Source: Acinetobacter calcoaceticus (GTDB lineage: Bacteria > Pseudomonadota > Gammaproteobacteria > Pseudomonadales > Moraxellaceae). From it: 64,000 nt of DNA. Positions 27,812-37,667 of this stretch are shown here, one piece after another (within the stretch, counting starts at the first letter, position 1; every line of letters starts with the position of its first letter). Both the position numbers and the translations under genes were made by a program. The stretch is taken from contig NZ_JADVKT010000004.1 in assembly GCF_016508255.1 (NCBI RefSeq), forward strand, positions 248,001 through 312,000, read 5' to 3'. Below the pieces are notes generated by a model that was given only the letters and a program-made list of their open reading frames with translations, did no database searches and had not been told where the DNA came from.

Positions 27812-29035
27812 TTAAGCACGGTTTAAATCTTTATCATGCATGCCAAGTAAATACAGCACGCCATCCAAGCCAACACTTGAAATAGCCTGATTTGCATTTT
27901 GACGCACTAAAGGTTTAGCACGATAAGCAACCCCTAGCCCTGCAATCGCAAGCATTGGTAAGTCATTCGCACCATCACCTACCGCCATGGCTTGTTCTAA
28001 AGAAATGTCCATTTTGTTCGCAAGCTCACGTAATAGATCAGCTTTACGGGCGCCATCAACAATCGCCCCTTTAACCTCACCTGTTACAAAGCCATCTTGC
28101 ACATCTAAAATGTTGGCATGAACTTCATCAATACCAAGTTTGCCTTGTAGATATTCAGCAAAATACTGGAATCCACCAGATAAAATTGCTGTTTTATAGC
28201 CAAGCGCTTTTAAGGTCGAGATAAGACGCTCTGCACCTTCGGTAATCGTTAAACGTTCAGCAATTTTAGGTAATACAGCAGCATCAAGCCCTTTTAACAA
28301 TGCAACACGAGCACGGAAACTTTGCTGAAAATCAAGCTCACCTTGCATCGCTCTTTCAGTAATTTCAGCAACTTGTGCACCTACCCCTGCTTCAATCGCC
28401 AACTCATCAATCACTTCTTGTTCAATTAATGTTGAGTCCATATCAAAACACACCAAACGGCGGTTACGTCGATAAGCATTGTCTTCCTGAACAGCAACAT
28501 CAATGTTTAATTCACTTGAAAGAAGTAAACATGCTGCACGCATCGCTTGTGCATCTAAAGTTGGGCCGCTACTTAAACCAAATTGTACACACGCACGACG
28601 CGGGAATACGCTATCCTTTTCAAAGTCGACACGACCTGATAAACGGGTGACAGTTTCGATGTTAAAGCCTTGGTTAGACACAATTTGTGTAACCGCTTGT
28701 AAATGTGCGGCAGTGAGTTCAGGTGCTAAAGCCGTGACGATATAACGAGTACGGCCTCCTTCACTTACCCATTGATCGTATTCTGCGCCTGTGATTGGTT
28801 TAAAGCGCACTGTTAAGCCAATATCATGTGCTAAAATCAGAATTTCTTTCATTGCCAACGCGGTCGCAGTTTCATTATCAGAAGCGACCACAATGCCCAA
28901 TGTGAGTTGATTATGAATAACAGCCTGACCTACATCCAGTATTTGCAATGAATGTACGGATAGTACTTGCATTAATCGGGTAAACTGGTTTGGTTGGTCT
29001 GGTCCTAAAAAGGATATAAGAATGATTTCTCGCAT
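27812..29035 (-). CDS. serB: Phosphoserine phosphatase with N-terminal ACT domains
   Basis: SerB carries out the last step of serine synthesis. The C-terminal HAD phosphatase domain (about 190-400) shows the DxDxT nucleophile motif in CFDMDSTLIEQEV, the SGGF motif (LSGGFQYFAEYL) and the GDGANDLPML loop. The N-terminal part (about 1-175) has ACT-type regulatory folds (ILISFLGPDQPNQFTRLMQVL), giving the long 407-aa form seen in Acinetobacter and Pseudomonas relatives. It is divergent from the Smp-like gene, as serB is from smp in E. coli. Confidence 0.95.
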   Translation of the reverse strand: MREIILISFLGPDQPNQFTRLMQVLSVHSLQILDVGQAVIHNQLTLGIVVASDNETATALAMKEILILAHDIGLTVRFKPITGAEYDQWVSEGGRTRYIVTALAPELTAAHLQAVTQIVSNQGFNIETVTRLSGRVDFEKDSVFPRRACVQFGLSSGPTLDAQAMRAACLLLSSELNIDVAVQEDNAYRRNRRLVCFDMDSTLIEQEVIDELAIEAGVGAQVAEITERAMQGELDFQQSFRARVALLKGLDAAVLPKIAERLTITEGAERLISTLKALGYKTAILSGGFQYFAEYLQGKLGIDEVHANILDVQDGFVTGEVKGAIVDGARKADLLRELANKMDISLEQAMAVGDGANDLPMLAIAGLGVAYRAKPLVRQNANQAISSVGLDGVLYLLGMHDKDLNRA

Positions 29036-29094
29036 GAATTGACTCTAGTCTGAGTGACAACTATTGTAAGAATCATAATCGAATTTCAATATAA

Positions 29095-30408
29095 TTGCCT
29101 TGGAAGTTTAACTTGATTGCGCCTAGACAAGGGCTATTTGCTAGCCTACTGATCGTTAGTTTTGCATTGCATACCTTTTTATTGGTGATTGCAACGACAC
29201 ACCAGCTCAATGAAAACCGTGCGAGTCAAGGTCAGCTCATGACCAGTCAGCTCGTTGCAGACAGCTTATCTGAGCTAGAACCTGCCAATACGGTATCTTT
29301 AGCTCTGATTGCCAATCGCTATGCGACCAATCCAAGCGTTGCATCTATTCGCATTCTTGATGCCAACAAACAAGTACTGGCAACGAGTGGAATTTCAAAA
29401 ACTCGCCAAGGTGAGATTTTTGCTCGCGATGCGCTGCAAAATGAAAAGAAAGTAGGCTCTATCGAGATCACGCTTATTCAGCCAAGTATTGGGGAAATTC
29501 TTCGTACCCAATGGCTAGCAATCTTAGCTTCTCTGTTTTTGCATGTTTTATTATGGCTTGCTTATCGCGCGATTGCTCGTCCAACCCGTAGCGAATATTT
29601 AGCCCGCATTAATGAAGAGAACCGCTTAAAACATGAAATTCAGCAGTTAACTCAGGCGCTTGCACTAGAAAAACAAAATACGGTGACATTGGTTGCCCAA
29701 GCTCAGCAGCAAGCGAAAGGTAAAGCTAAACCAGCGGTTCGCCCACAAACCGAAAAAACTTCAGATTCAGCTGATCAACATACTTTGGCACTCAATATCC
29801 AGTTTTATGACCCTAAACAGTTATTAAGTAGTGTTAACCAATCTGTTTCTGTTCCGTACTTTAAACTTTGTCAGCTCTTTTTAAACAAGAGTATTGAGTT
29901 GTGCGTTAAGCATTACCAATTGAAGCTAACAGATATTGAAGTGGTAGATGAGTTTAATGCCGAGGGCGCGACACTTGCGATTTCAACCTCGCATACTCAC
30001 GCTGTAGAGTGTCTGCTTATGGTTGGAACCGTATTCCAGTTGCTCTCTGAAGTTTTATATAAACGTTACCGCGAAGATAAACGCTTTGCATTGCAAACGC
30101 GTAGCGCAACTTGTAATGCTGTGGAAGCGATGCAAATTGATGCGAAAGAAGCTGCTCAACGTTTAGCACAGCATCTTCATGCGAAAGAGTCTGCTTTATA
30201 TCTTGAGAATGATCAACTCAAGGCAATTCAAGACAGCTATCAACTTGTTGCGCTGCCAAACCCAAGCAATGTCATGACTCGTCATGCATTTATGATCAAT
30301 GGCATGAATGCAGAATGTGCTGAACTTGCTCAAAATATCAGAACTGAAATTTTGATGGGTAAAAAATCAATCCCACAAAATGATAGTCCAAGTAGCGCAG
30401 CTTCATAA
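29095..30408 (+). CDS. Smp/YtjB-like membrane protein with a cytoplasmic C-terminal domain
   Basis: The 437-aa product has a membrane segment near the N-terminus (LFASLLIVSFALHTFLLVIA), a periplasmic domain of about 100 residues (VADSLSELEP ... SIRILDANKQVLATSG), a second membrane segment (WLAILASLFLHVLLWLAYRAI), then a coiled-coil-like stretch and a soluble domain of about 200 residues. The first half and the position divergent to serB resemble E. coli Smp (YtjB), which is only about 214 aa. The C-terminal domain is an addition whose family I do not recognise. The start is uncertain: no ATG precedes the membrane segment, and TTG at 29095 or a nearby TTG is the probable initiator. Confidence 0.7.
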   Translation: MPWKFNLIAPRQGLFASLLIVSFALHTFLLVIATTHQLNENRASQGQLMTSQLVADSLSELEPANTVSLALIANRYATNPSVASIRILDANKQVLATSGISKTRQGEIFARDALQNEKKVGSIEITLIQPSIGEILRTQWLAILASLFLHVLLWLAYRAIARPTRSEYLARINEENRLKHEIQQLTQALALEKQNTVTLVAQAQQQAKGKAKPAVRPQTEKTSDSADQHTLALNIQFYDPKQLLSSVNQSVSVPYFKLCQLFLNKSIELCVKHYQLKLTDIEVVDEFNAEGATLAISTSHTHAVECLLMVGTVFQLLSEVLYKRYREDKRFALQTRSATCNAVEAMQIDAKEAAQRLAQHLHAKESALYLENDQLKAIQDSYQLVALPNPSNVMTRHAFMINGMNAECAELAQNIRTEILMGKKSIPQNDSPSSAAS

Positions 30409-30426
30409 AAAGTAAGTGTTCGCAGC

Positions 30427-30455
30427 AAAACCTAGCCTTTTGGCTAGGTTTTTTT
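30427..30455 (+). terminator. Terminator after the Smp-like gene
   Basis: AAAACCTAGCC, TTTT and GGCTAGGTTTTTTT form a 7-bp GC-containing stem plus A:T extension and a T7 run. Confidence 0.85.
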
Positions 30456-30647
30456 ATTTAAATTCATAGATTTTGTTTTAAATTACCCCTTTTTCTTATG
30501 ATTTATTTGTATAAATAAAGCTGGATCTATTCTTTAGAGGAGTAAATTTGGATAAATCAGAATCATAGGCAAAATTCTCTAAACAGCGTAAACTATGCAA
30601 AATTTATTAAATAGAAATTGTCTAACGACAAAAAAAGGTGAAAGCGA

Positions 30648-31769
30648 ATGCCGCTGAGTCGTGTTGAAGATCTTGTCGCCGATATTCGTGCAGGCAAAAT
30701 GGTTATCTTGATGGATGACGAAGATCGCGAAAATGAAGGTGATCTTGTCATTGCAGCAACGCATGTTCGTCCTGAAGACATTAACTTCATGATTACTCAT
30801 GCACGTGGTTTAGTTTGCCTAACGTTAAGCCGTGAGCGCTGTAAACAGTTAAACCTTCCGTTGATGGTTGACCAAAACGGTGCCCAGCATAGTACAAACT
30901 TTACCTTATCAATCGAAGCCGCTGAAGGTATTACAACTGGTATTTCAGCAGCAGAGCGTGCACATACAATTCAAGCTGCTGTCGCAGCGCATGCAAAGCC
31001 AAGTGATATTGTACAACCGGGTCATATTTTCCCGTTAATGGCGCAACCAGGCGGTGTTCTACATCGTGCAGGTCACACCGAAGCAGGCTGTGATTTAACA
31101 CGCTTAGCAGGTCTTGAACCCGCTTCTGTCATTTGTGAAATCATCAATGAAGATGGCACAATGGCACGCCGTGCAGATTTAGAAATTTTTGCCGAGAAGC
31201 ATGGCTTAAAAATTGGTACAATTGCGGACTTGATTCACTACCGCATGACCAATGAGCAAACGGTTGAACGTCTGGATCAAAAAACCATTCAAACAGAATA
31301 CGGTTCATTTGAACTCTATCGTTATCGTGAGATTGGTAACCCAGACATTCATTTGGCTTTAGTCAAAGGCGAGCCAAAAGAAGGTGTTACAACAGTACGT
31401 GTACATGGTTTCAGTCCAATTCGCGATTTACTTAAGCTGAATAAAGCTGGTGGTGAACCTGCGTGGAATCTAGACCGTGCACTACAGACAATTGCAGCGA
31501 GTGATCGCGGTGTTTTAGTCTGGATCGGGCAAGATCATTTGCAAGACTTGGGACCAGCGCTGGATGATTTAAATAAACCAAAACCGGTGAAATCCAATGC
31601 AGCACTTTCACATCAATATCAAACGATTGGTGTAGGCGCTCAAATTTTGCGTGATTTAGGTGTTGAAAAGATGAAGCTTCTTAGCTCACCATTACGTTTC
31701 AATGCTTTATCTGGCTTTAATTTAGAAGTAGTGGAATATATCACTGCTGATCAAATCACAACGAAATAA
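30648..31769 (+). CDS. ribBA: 3,4-dihydroxy-2-butanone-4-phosphate synthase fused to a degenerate GTP cyclohydrolase II domain
   Basis: Residues 1 to about 200 form a complete Rib[19 protein letters not shown] (acidic active site), [40 protein letters not shown] and [13 protein letters not shown]. They convert ribulose-5-phosphate to the four-carbon riboflavin precursor. Residues about 205-373 align with GTP cyclohydrolase II, but the zinc-binding Cys cluster and the GDCLTGD/RCDCG-type motifs are missing; there is no Cys after about residue 165. So only the RibB activity is expected here. It is followed by ribH, nusB and thiL. No FMN riboswitch was found in the 240 bases upstream. Confidence 0.93.
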   Translation: MPLSRVEDLVADIRAGKMVILMDDEDRENEGDLVIAATHVRPEDINFMITHARGLVCLTLSRERCKQLNLPLMVDQNGAQHSTNFTLSIEAAEGITTGISAAERAHTIQAAVAAHAKPSDIVQPGHIFPLMAQPGGVLHRAGHTEAGCDLTRLAGLEPASVICEIINEDGTMARRADLEIFAEKHGLKIGTIADLIHYRMTNEQTVERLDQKTIQTEYGSFELYRYREIGNPDIHLALVKGEPKEGVTTVRVHGFSPIRDLLKLNKAGGEPAWNLDRALQTIAASDRGVLVWIGQDHLQDLGPALDDLNKPKPVKSNAALSHQYQTIGVGAQILRDLGVEKMKLLSSPLRFNALSGFNLEVVEYITADQITTK

Positions 31770-31780
31770 TCGAGGTTGCT

Positions 31781-32251
31781 ATGGCAATTCGCCGTATTGA
31801 AGGTTTATTACATCTCGCAAGCGAAGGTCGTTATGCGATTTTAGTGGGTCGTTTCAACAGTTTTGTTGTTGAACACTTATTGGATGGTGCAATCGACACA
31901 TTAAAACGTCATGGCGTAAATGAAGATAACATTACTGTTATTCATGCTCCTGGCGCATGGGAACTCCCGATTGTTGCTAAAAAATTAGCTACATCAAATC
32001 AGTTTGATGCAATCATCGCACTTGGCGCAGTTATTCGTGGTAGTACACCACACTTTGACTTCGTTGCTGGTGAATGTGCAAAAGGTTTAGGTGTAGTGGC
32101 GTTAGAAAGCAGCTTGCCTGTCATCAATGGTGTATTAACTACTGATAGCATCGAGCAAGCCATCGAACGTTCAGGTACAAAAGCAGGAAACAAAGGTAGC
32201 GAAGCTGCTTTAACTGCAATTGAAATGGTTAATTTATTAAAGGCAATTTAA
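31781..32251 (+). CDS. ribH: 6,7-dimethyl-8-ribityllumazine synthase
   Basis: RibH condenses the RibB product with the pyrimidine intermediate to give lumazine, the penultimate step of riboflavin synthesis. The 156-aa protein shows [20 protein letters not shown], the GAWELP substrate loop, [16 protein letters not shown] (active His) and [17 protein letters not shown]. It has GAGG before its ATG and lies 11 bases after ribBA. Confidence 0.96.
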   Translation: MAIRRIEGLLHLASEGRYAILVGRFNSFVVEHLLDGAIDTLKRHGVNEDNITVIHAPGAWELPIVAKKLATSNQFDAIIALGAVIRGSTPHFDFVAGECAKGLGVVALESSLPVINGVLTTDSIEQAIERSGTKAGNKGSEAALTAIEMVNLLKAI

Positions 32252-32254
32252 AGC

Positions 32255-32704
32255 ATGTCTCAAACACTGCAAGCCGCTTATGCAGCAAAACGCAAAGCAC
32301 GTCGTTTTGCTGTACAAGGTATTTATGAGTGGCAAATGAGTCACAATCCTGTACATGAAATTGAAGCACGTACTCGTGCTGAAAATGCGATGCACAAGGT
32401 AGACTTAAATTACTATCACGAACTATTAACGCAAGTGATTGCACTGCGCGACGATCTTGATGCATTACTCATTCCGGTACTTGACCGTGAACTTGATGCA
32501 CTTGATGGTGTAGAGCTCGCAACCTTACGTTTAGGTGCTTATGAGTTACGTGATCATTTAGAAGTACCTTATCGTGTAGTTCTTGATGAAGCCATTGAAC
32601 TCGCCAAACACTTTGGTGGAGCAGATAGCCATAAATACATTAATGGCGTTTTAGATCGTTTAAGTTCAACACTACGTAGTGCTGAAAAACAACAAGCAAA
32701 CTAA
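32255..32704 (+). CDS. nusB: Transcription antitermination protein NusB
   Basis: NusB binds boxA RNA with NusE (S10) in rRNA antitermination. The 149-aa all-helical protein has [16 protein letters not shown] near the N-terminus and the C-terminal signature [30 protein letters not shown]. It begins 3 bases after the ribH stop; the ribH-nusB order is widely conserved. Confidence 0.96.
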   Translation: MSQTLQAAYAAKRKARRFAVQGIYEWQMSHNPVHEIEARTRAENAMHKVDLNYYHELLTQVIALRDDLDALLIPVLDRELDALDGVELATLRLGAYELRDHLEVPYRVVLDEAIELAKHFGGADSHKYINGVLDRLSSTLRSAEKQQAN

Positions 32705-32720
32705 TAGGTTTGAAGTTGAT

Positions 32721-33638
32721 ATGGCTGAGTTTTCTATTATTGACCAATACTTTAACAGACAATCTTACACAGATGTCACCTTAGGTATTGGAGATGACTC
32801 AGCCTTAATCACCCCTCCTGTAAACCAACAATTGGTGATCTGTGCAGATACGCTAGTTGCTGGTCGTCACTTTCCTCTTAATACATCAGCGCATGCAATT
32901 GGCTGGAAAAGTGTGGCTGTTAATCTTTCAGATATTGCTGCCATGGGTGCTAAACCCCATAGTATTTTACTTGCGTTAAGCTTACCTACTATTGACCATG
33001 AATGGCTCGAAGGATTCAGTCAGGGCATCTATGACTGCTGTAATCAATTTGGCGTTGCTCTCATTGGTGGAGATACGACCCAAGGTCCACATCTCACCAT
33101 TACCGTGACGGCTATGGGCTGGATTGAAACCGGACAAGCTGTGTTACGTTCGGGCGCAAAAGTCGGTGACTATGTTTGTGTAAGCGGTCAAGTTGGAGAT
33201 GCAGCTTATGGTTTACAACACCTAGGACACCCCTTACAACAACGACTAGACTACCCGACACCACGTTGTCAGCTTGGACAACAGTTGAAGGGATTAGCCT
33301 CTAGTATGATTGATATTTCTGATGGATTAGCCCAAGATTTAGGCCATATTTTAAAAGCATCCAAGGTTGGAGCACGACTCTTCTTGGAAAAACTACCTGT
33401 CGATCCAGTATTACAACAATTAAACGAACAACAACGTTGGCAATATGCTCTGGCTGGTGGTGATGACTACGAATTATGTTTTACAATAACACCGCAAAAT
33501 TATGAAAAACTTTTGCAAAAACAATTGGACGTTAAGATTACAATGATTGGACAGATCGTTGAACAAACAAAACTAACTTTTGAGCATTTGGGTTCAGATT
33601 ACCCGTTGCAAATTCATGGATACCAACACTTTGCATAA
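32721..33638 (+). CDS. thiL: Thiamine-monophosphate kinase
   Basis: ThiL phosphorylates thiamine monophosphate to the active diphosphate. The 305-aa protein has AEFSIIDQYF, the GIGDDSALI metal/nucleotide loop, KSVAVNLSDIAAMGAKP, LIGGDTTQGP and MIDISDGLAQDLGHI. The ATG at 32721 gives the normal family N-terminus; the frame stays open upstream into nusB but that extension is not conserved. Its 3' end overlaps pgpA. Confidence 0.96.
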   Translation: MAEFSIIDQYFNRQSYTDVTLGIGDDSALITPPVNQQLVICADTLVAGRHFPLNTSAHAIGWKSVAVNLSDIAAMGAKPHSILLALSLPTIDHEWLEGFSQGIYDCCNQFGVALIGGDTTQGPHLTITVTAMGWIETGQAVLRSGAKVGDYVCVSGQVGDAAYGLQHLGHPLQQRLDYPTPRCQLGQQLKGLASSMIDISDGLAQDLGHILKASKVGARLFLEKLPVDPVLQQLNEQQRWQYALAGGDDYELCFTITPQNYEKLLQKQLDVKITMIGQIVEQTKLTFEHLGSDYPLQIHGYQHFA

Positions 33639-34149
33639 ACCGCCGATTCATTTTAAGAACATGTCTTGGTTCAACCGCTGCATCGTTTTCTGTGGGGTTG
33701 GTTTTGGATCTGGTCTCGCACCTAAAGCACCCGGCACTTTTGGCTCTGCTTTTGCCTTACTTTTCATTCCTATCTGGGTATCTCTCGGTTTTACGTTAAG
33801 TACAATTGCTATTCTCATCATGTCCTTGGTGGGAATTTATATTTGTGACCAAACCGCAAAAATCATTGATGTTCATGATGATGGACGAATTGTGTGGGAT
33901 GAATTTGCAGGACAATCAATTACTCTGCTGCCTTTAATATATTTTAATATTATGTCGTTACAATGGGCGCTAATTGGTTTTTGCTTATTCCGTCTGTTTG
34001 ATGTTTGGAAACCTTGGCCAATCCGTGTTGCCGACCAGAAAGTTGCTGGTGGCTTCGGAATTATGCTGGACGACATCATTGCAGGGCTTTGGGCGGCACT
34101 ATGTATCATCATATTTATTACTTTTTGGGGCGTAACGCCATTTAAGTAG
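33616..34149 (+). CDS. pgpA: Phosphatidylglycerophosphatase A
   Basis: PgpA dephosphorylates phosphatidylglycerophosphate to phosphatidylglycerol in the inner membrane. The protein has the [16 protein letters not shown] signature, the acidic motif VWDEFAGQ and a C-terminal [12 protein letters not shown], with several membrane segments. The ATG at 33616 overlaps the thiL 3' end by 23 bases and gives 177 aa; the ATG at 33661 (MSWFNRC) is the alternative. The thiL-pgpA order is common in proteobacteria. Confidence 0.93.
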   Translation: MDTNTLHKPPIHFKNMSWFNRCIVFCGVGFGSGLAPKAPGTFGSAFALLFIPIWVSLGFTLSTIAILIMSLVGIYICDQTAKIIDVHDDGRIVWDEFAGQSITLLPLIYFNIMSLQWALIGFCLFRLFDVWKPWPIRVADQKVAGGFGIMLDDIIAGLWAALCIIIFITFWGVTPFK

Positions 34150-34157
34150 GTTTACTC

Positions 34158-35522
34158 ATGTCAACTACCGTTATTATCCTTGCTGCAGGCAAAGGAACGC
34201 GAATGCGTTCACAACTACCTAAAGTATTACAACCTTTAGCTGGTCGCCCGCTACTAGGACATGTTATTAAAACCGCAAAACAACTATTAGCAAAAAACAT
34301 CATTACCATTTATGGACACGGCGGCGATCACGTAAAACAGACGTTTGCACAAGAAAATATTGAATGGGTTGAACAAGCAGAACAATTAGGTACAGGTCAT
34401 GCTGTACAAATGACTTTACCAGTACTTCCTAAAGACGGTATTTCATTAATTCTATACGGTGATGTCCCTTTAGTACGTCAAACAACGCTAGAGCAACTTG
34501 TTGAAGTATCAAGTAAAACTGGTATTGGCATGATTACTTTACATGTCGACAACCCAACAGGTTATGGTCGTATTGTTCGCCAAGACGGAAAAATTCAAGC
34601 GATTGTTGAACATAAAGATGCAACAGAAGCTCAGCGTCAAATTCAAGAAATCAACACAGGTATTTACTGTGTAAGCAATGCAAAACTTCATGAATGGTTA
34701 CCTAAGCTTTCTAATGAAAATGCTCAAGGCGAATACTATTTAACTGACATCGTTGCAATGGCGGTAGCAGATGGCTTAGAAATTGCCTCTATTCAGCCAG
34801 AACTTGCTTTTGAAGTTGAAGGGGTTAATGACCGCTTACAACTTGCAGCACTTGAACGTGATTTTCAGCAACAGCAAGCAAAAGAGCTTATGCAACAAGG
34901 CGTAACTTTTGCCGACCCTGCCCGTTTTGATTTACGTGGTTCTGTAAAAGTTGGACACGATGTTCGTATTGATGTGAATGTCATTATTGAAGGTGACTGC
35001 GAAATCGGTGACTTTGTAGAAATCGGTGCTGGTTGTATTTTGAAAAATACAAAAATTGCAGCAGGAACTAAAATCCAAGCGTATAGCGTTTTTGATGGTG
35101 CAATTGTTGGGGAAAATGCCCAAATTGGCCCATTTGCACGCTTACGCCCAGGCGCGAAATTGGCTAACGAAGTCCATATTGGTAACTTCGTAGAAGTCAA
35201 AAACACAACTATCGGTCTTGGCAGTAAAGCCAATCACTTCACCTATTTAGGTGATGCTGAGATCGGTGCTGACTCAAATATTGGGGCAGGTACAATTACT
35301 TGTAATTATGACGGTGCAAATAAACACAAAACCACTATTGGCGATGCAGTCTTTATCGGTTCTAATAGCTCGCTGGTTGCGCCTGTGACTATTGGAAATG
35401 GAGCAACAGTCGGTGCGGGTTCTGTGATTACGAAAGATGTGGCTGAACAAAGTCTCTCCTTTGAACGTGCTCAACAAATTTCTAAAGCAAATTATCAACG
35501 TCCCCAAAAGCGTGAAAAATAA
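34158..35522 (+). CDS. glmU: Bifunctional UDP-GlcNAc pyrophosphorylase / GlcN-1-P acetyltransferase
   Basis: GlmU makes UDP-N-acetylglucosamine for peptidoglycan and lipid A. The N-terminal uridylyltransferase has [22 protein letters not shown] and GDVPLV; the C-terminal left-handed beta-helix (about 250-454) has hexapeptide repeats, [19 protein letters not shown] and the catalytic His in [14 protein letters not shown]. The 454-aa length is normal. glmS follows after 12 bases, so the pathway's first and last enzymes are co-expressed. Confidence 0.97.
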   Translation: MSTTVIILAAGKGTRMRSQLPKVLQPLAGRPLLGHVIKTAKQLLAKNIITIYGHGGDHVKQTFAQENIEWVEQAEQLGTGHAVQMTLPVLPKDGISLILYGDVPLVRQTTLEQLVEVSSKTGIGMITLHVDNPTGYGRIVRQDGKIQAIVEHKDATEAQRQIQEINTGIYCVSNAKLHEWLPKLSNENAQGEYYLTDIVAMAVADGLEIASIQPELAFEVEGVNDRLQLAALERDFQQQQAKELMQQGVTFADPARFDLRGSVKVGHDVRIDVNVIIEGDCEIGDFVEIGAGCILKNTKIAAGTKIQAYSVFDGAIVGENAQIGPFARLRPGAKLANEVHIGNFVEVKNTTIGLGSKANHFTYLGDAEIGADSNIGAGTITCNYDGANKHKTTIGDAVFIGSNSSLVAPVTIGNGATVGAGSVITKDVAEQSLSFERAQQISKANYQRPQKREK

Positions 35523-35534
35523 GAGGATTGAATT

Positions 35535-37373
35535 ATGTGTGGTATCGTCGGAGGCGTTGCAGAGCGTTGTGTAACTGAGATTTTAATCGAAGGTTTAAAA
35601 CGTCTTGAATATCGCGGTTATGATTCAGCGGGCGTTGCTTTACTGAATAATCAACAAGTTTTACGTGAGCGTCGTGTGGGTAAGGTCATTAACCTTGCCG
35701 ATGCAGTTGCTGATCAGCAGCTCACTGGGGTCGTTGGTATTGCTCATACACGTTGGGCAACACATGGTAAACCAACTGAAAATAATGCTCACCCGCACAT
35801 GTCGGGTAAAGTGGCAGTCGTTCACAACGGTATTATCGAAAACTATCAAGAGCTTAAAGATGACCTTCAAGCTTTAGGATATGTATTTACCTCTCAAACA
35901 GATACAGAAGTTGTTGCTCACTTAGTTGCTGAAGCACTAAAAAGCACTGACAGCTTACTTGAAGCAGTAGAATCTGTTGTTCCTCAGCTTAAAGGTGCAT
36001 ACGCACTGGGTATTATCCATAGCGATTATCCAGATGAGTTAATCACTGTACGTGAAGGTTCACCACTTGTGATTGGTGTAGGTATTGGTGAAAACTTTAT
36101 TAGTTCAGACCAACTTGCGCTTTTACCTGTGACTAACCGTTTTATGTATTTAGAAGAAGGTGATATTGCTCGCCTGACTCGTACTTCAATTGAAGTATTT
36201 GTAAACGGTCAACCTGTTGAACGTCCAGTGAAAGAGCTTGACGCAACAGTAAGCAATGCTTCAAAAGGTGAATACAAACACTACATGCTCAAAGAAATTT
36301 ATGAGCAGCCAGAAGCAATCAAACAAACGATTTCTCAAGCACTTGATGGCAACAGCTTACGCGAAGATTTCTTGCAAGATGCAAATGCAGATTTCAGCAA
36401 AATTCAAAGCGTACAAATCATTGCGTGTGGTACAAGTTACCACTCAGGCATGATCGCGAAATATTGGTTTGAACAACTGATTGGCGTGCCATGCCAAGTT
36501 GAAATCGCGAGTGAATTCCGCTATCGCACACCTGTAATTGTTGAAAATACGCTTTATGTGTGTATTTCTCAATCAGGTGAAACAGCCGATACTTTAGCTG
36601 CATTACGTGAAACTCAAAAACGTGCCAAAGCAAACAAGCTCAGCATTCAGACTTTAACGATCTGTAACGTTGCAACGTCTTCAATGGTACGTGAAACTGA
36701 TCACCACTTATTGACCCTTGCTGGGCCTGAAATTGGTGTTGCATCAACTAAAGCGTTCACCACTCAGCTTGCTGCGCTCATGTTACTCGTTCTAAAAATT
36801 GGACAAGTAAAACAGCGTATTAGCAACACGATGATTGAAGAGCTTGCTCGTGAATTATGGCACAGCCCGAAAGTCATTCTTGATACGCTTAAAAATGATG
36901 ATGAAATTTTACGTTTATCAGAATTGTTCGTTGAAAAACAACACTGTTTATTCTTAGGCCGTGGCACGCACTATCCAATCGCATTGGAAGGCGCATTAAA
37001 GCTTAAAGAAATTTCATATATTCACGCAGAAGGTTATGCGGCTGGTGAGTTAAAACATGGGCCATTGGCACTTGTTGATAATGAAATGCCAATCGTTATT
37101 CTTGCTCCAAACGATGAAATGCTTGATAAGCTTAAGTCGAATATGGAAGAAGTACAGGCGCGTGGTGGTGAATTATTCGTTTTCGCTGATGAAAATAGCG
37201 GTATTGCCGAAAAAGATCGTCAACACGTTGTACAGATTCCAGCAGTAAACGAATGGCTTGCACCAATCATTTATAGCGTACCAGTTCAGTTGTTGTCTTA
37301 TCACGTTGCTGTATTACGTGGTACAGACGTTGACCAGCCACGTAACTTGGCGAAGTCAGTAACTGTAGAATAA
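35535..37373 (+). CDS. glmS: Glutamine-fructose-6-phosphate aminotransferase (isomerizing)
   Basis: GlmS makes glucosamine-6-phosphate from fructose-6-phosphate and glutamine. The 612-aa protein has the processed N-terminal Cys (MCGIVGGVAER), the glutaminase core (HTRWATHGKPTENNAHPH) and two SIS domains (IIACGTSYHSG, ISQSGETADTLAALR, STKAFTTQLAAL). The C-terminal DQPRNLAKSVTVE is the conserved tail whose DNA is the TnsD target of Tn7. It is co-transcribed with glmU and ends at the hairpins 37381-37413 and 37419-37456. Confidence 0.97.
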   Translation: MCGIVGGVAERCVTEILIEGLKRLEYRGYDSAGVALLNNQQVLRERRVGKVINLADAVADQQLTGVVGIAHTRWATHGKPTENNAHPHMSGKVAVVHNGIIENYQELKDDLQALGYVFTSQTDTEVVAHLVAEALKSTDSLLEAVESVVPQLKGAYALGIIHSDYPDELITVREGSPLVIGVGIGENFISSDQLALLPVTNRFMYLEEGDIARLTRTSIEVFVNGQPVERPVKELDATVSNASKGEYKHYMLKEIYEQPEAIKQTISQALDGNSLREDFLQDANADFSKIQSVQIIACGTSYHSGMIAKYWFEQLIGVPCQVEIASEFRYRTPVIVENTLYVCISQSGETADTLAALRETQKRAKANKLSIQTLTICNVATSSMVRETDHHLLTLAGPEIGVASTKAFTTQLAALMLLVLKIGQVKQRISNTMIEELARELWHSPKVILDTLKNDDEILRLSELFVEKQHCLFLGRGTHYPIALEGALKLKEISYIHAEGYAAGELKHGPLALVDNEMPIVILAPNDEMLDKLKSNMEEVQARGGELFVFADENSGIAEKDRQHVVQIPAVNEWLAPIIYSVPVQLLSYHVAVLRGTDVDQPRNLAKSVTVE

Positions 37374-37400
37374 AAATATAGAGTTATCAAAGCTGTCATA
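37338..37400 (+). other. Apparently unoccupied attTn7 site
   Basis: The last 36 bases of glmS encode the conserved PRNLAKSVTVE tail that TnsD recognises in known attTn7 sites. The expected insertion point, about 25 bases past the stop, falls near 37397-37400. No Tn7 end or tns gene follows. That point lies in the loop of an 11-bp perfect inverted repeat (GAGTTATCAAA at 37381-37391 and TTTGATAACTC at 37403-37413). Confidence 0.6.
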
Positions 37401-37667
37401 GTTTTGATAACTCATATTAAAAGCCCGATATGCATAATTGCCTATCGGGCTTTTTTATTGCGTTCATAAAGCCCTAAGAAAAAGTCTCTAATGTTTATTA
37501 ATTTATTCTTACAAATACAATTAAATCAATATGTTACGTTAACAATTTTACAAACTAATTTCTTGTTGAAATATAAAAATATGATATAAAACACGCTTCG
37601 AAATTTACTTAATAACTATTAATTTCGACTATTACAAAAACTTTCTAATTATAAGGAGTGGCTCAAC
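37381..37667 (+). repeat. Duplicated leader, copy 1 (partner at 39966-40260)
   Basis: This intergenic stretch is homologous, with small indels, to 39966-40260. Shared landmarks in order: the TTATCAAA/TTTGATAA hairpin, a TTCATAAAG block, an AATTCAATATGTTA-like block, a TATAAA box (37585-37590 here), CACGCTTCGAAATTT, a hairpin CGAAATT/AATTTCG (37599-37627) and CTTTCTAATTATAAGGAG before the ATG. The hairpin just after the probable transcription start is kept in both copies (40191-40219 in copy 2, perfect 8-bp arms), suggesting a functional 5' leader. Confidence 0.8.
37419..37456 (+). terminator. glmUS operon terminator
   Basis: AAAAGCCCGATA (37419-37430) pairs with TATCGGGCTTTT (37443-37454) and is followed by further Ts. 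A decayed copy of this segment, with the stem lost, is present at about 40003-40050. Confidence 0.85.

Noticed and set aside
30409..30647. FMN riboswitch ahead of ribBA
   Set aside because: The conserved AGGGGAAA/CCGGCGGT-type elements are absent from the 240-base leader.
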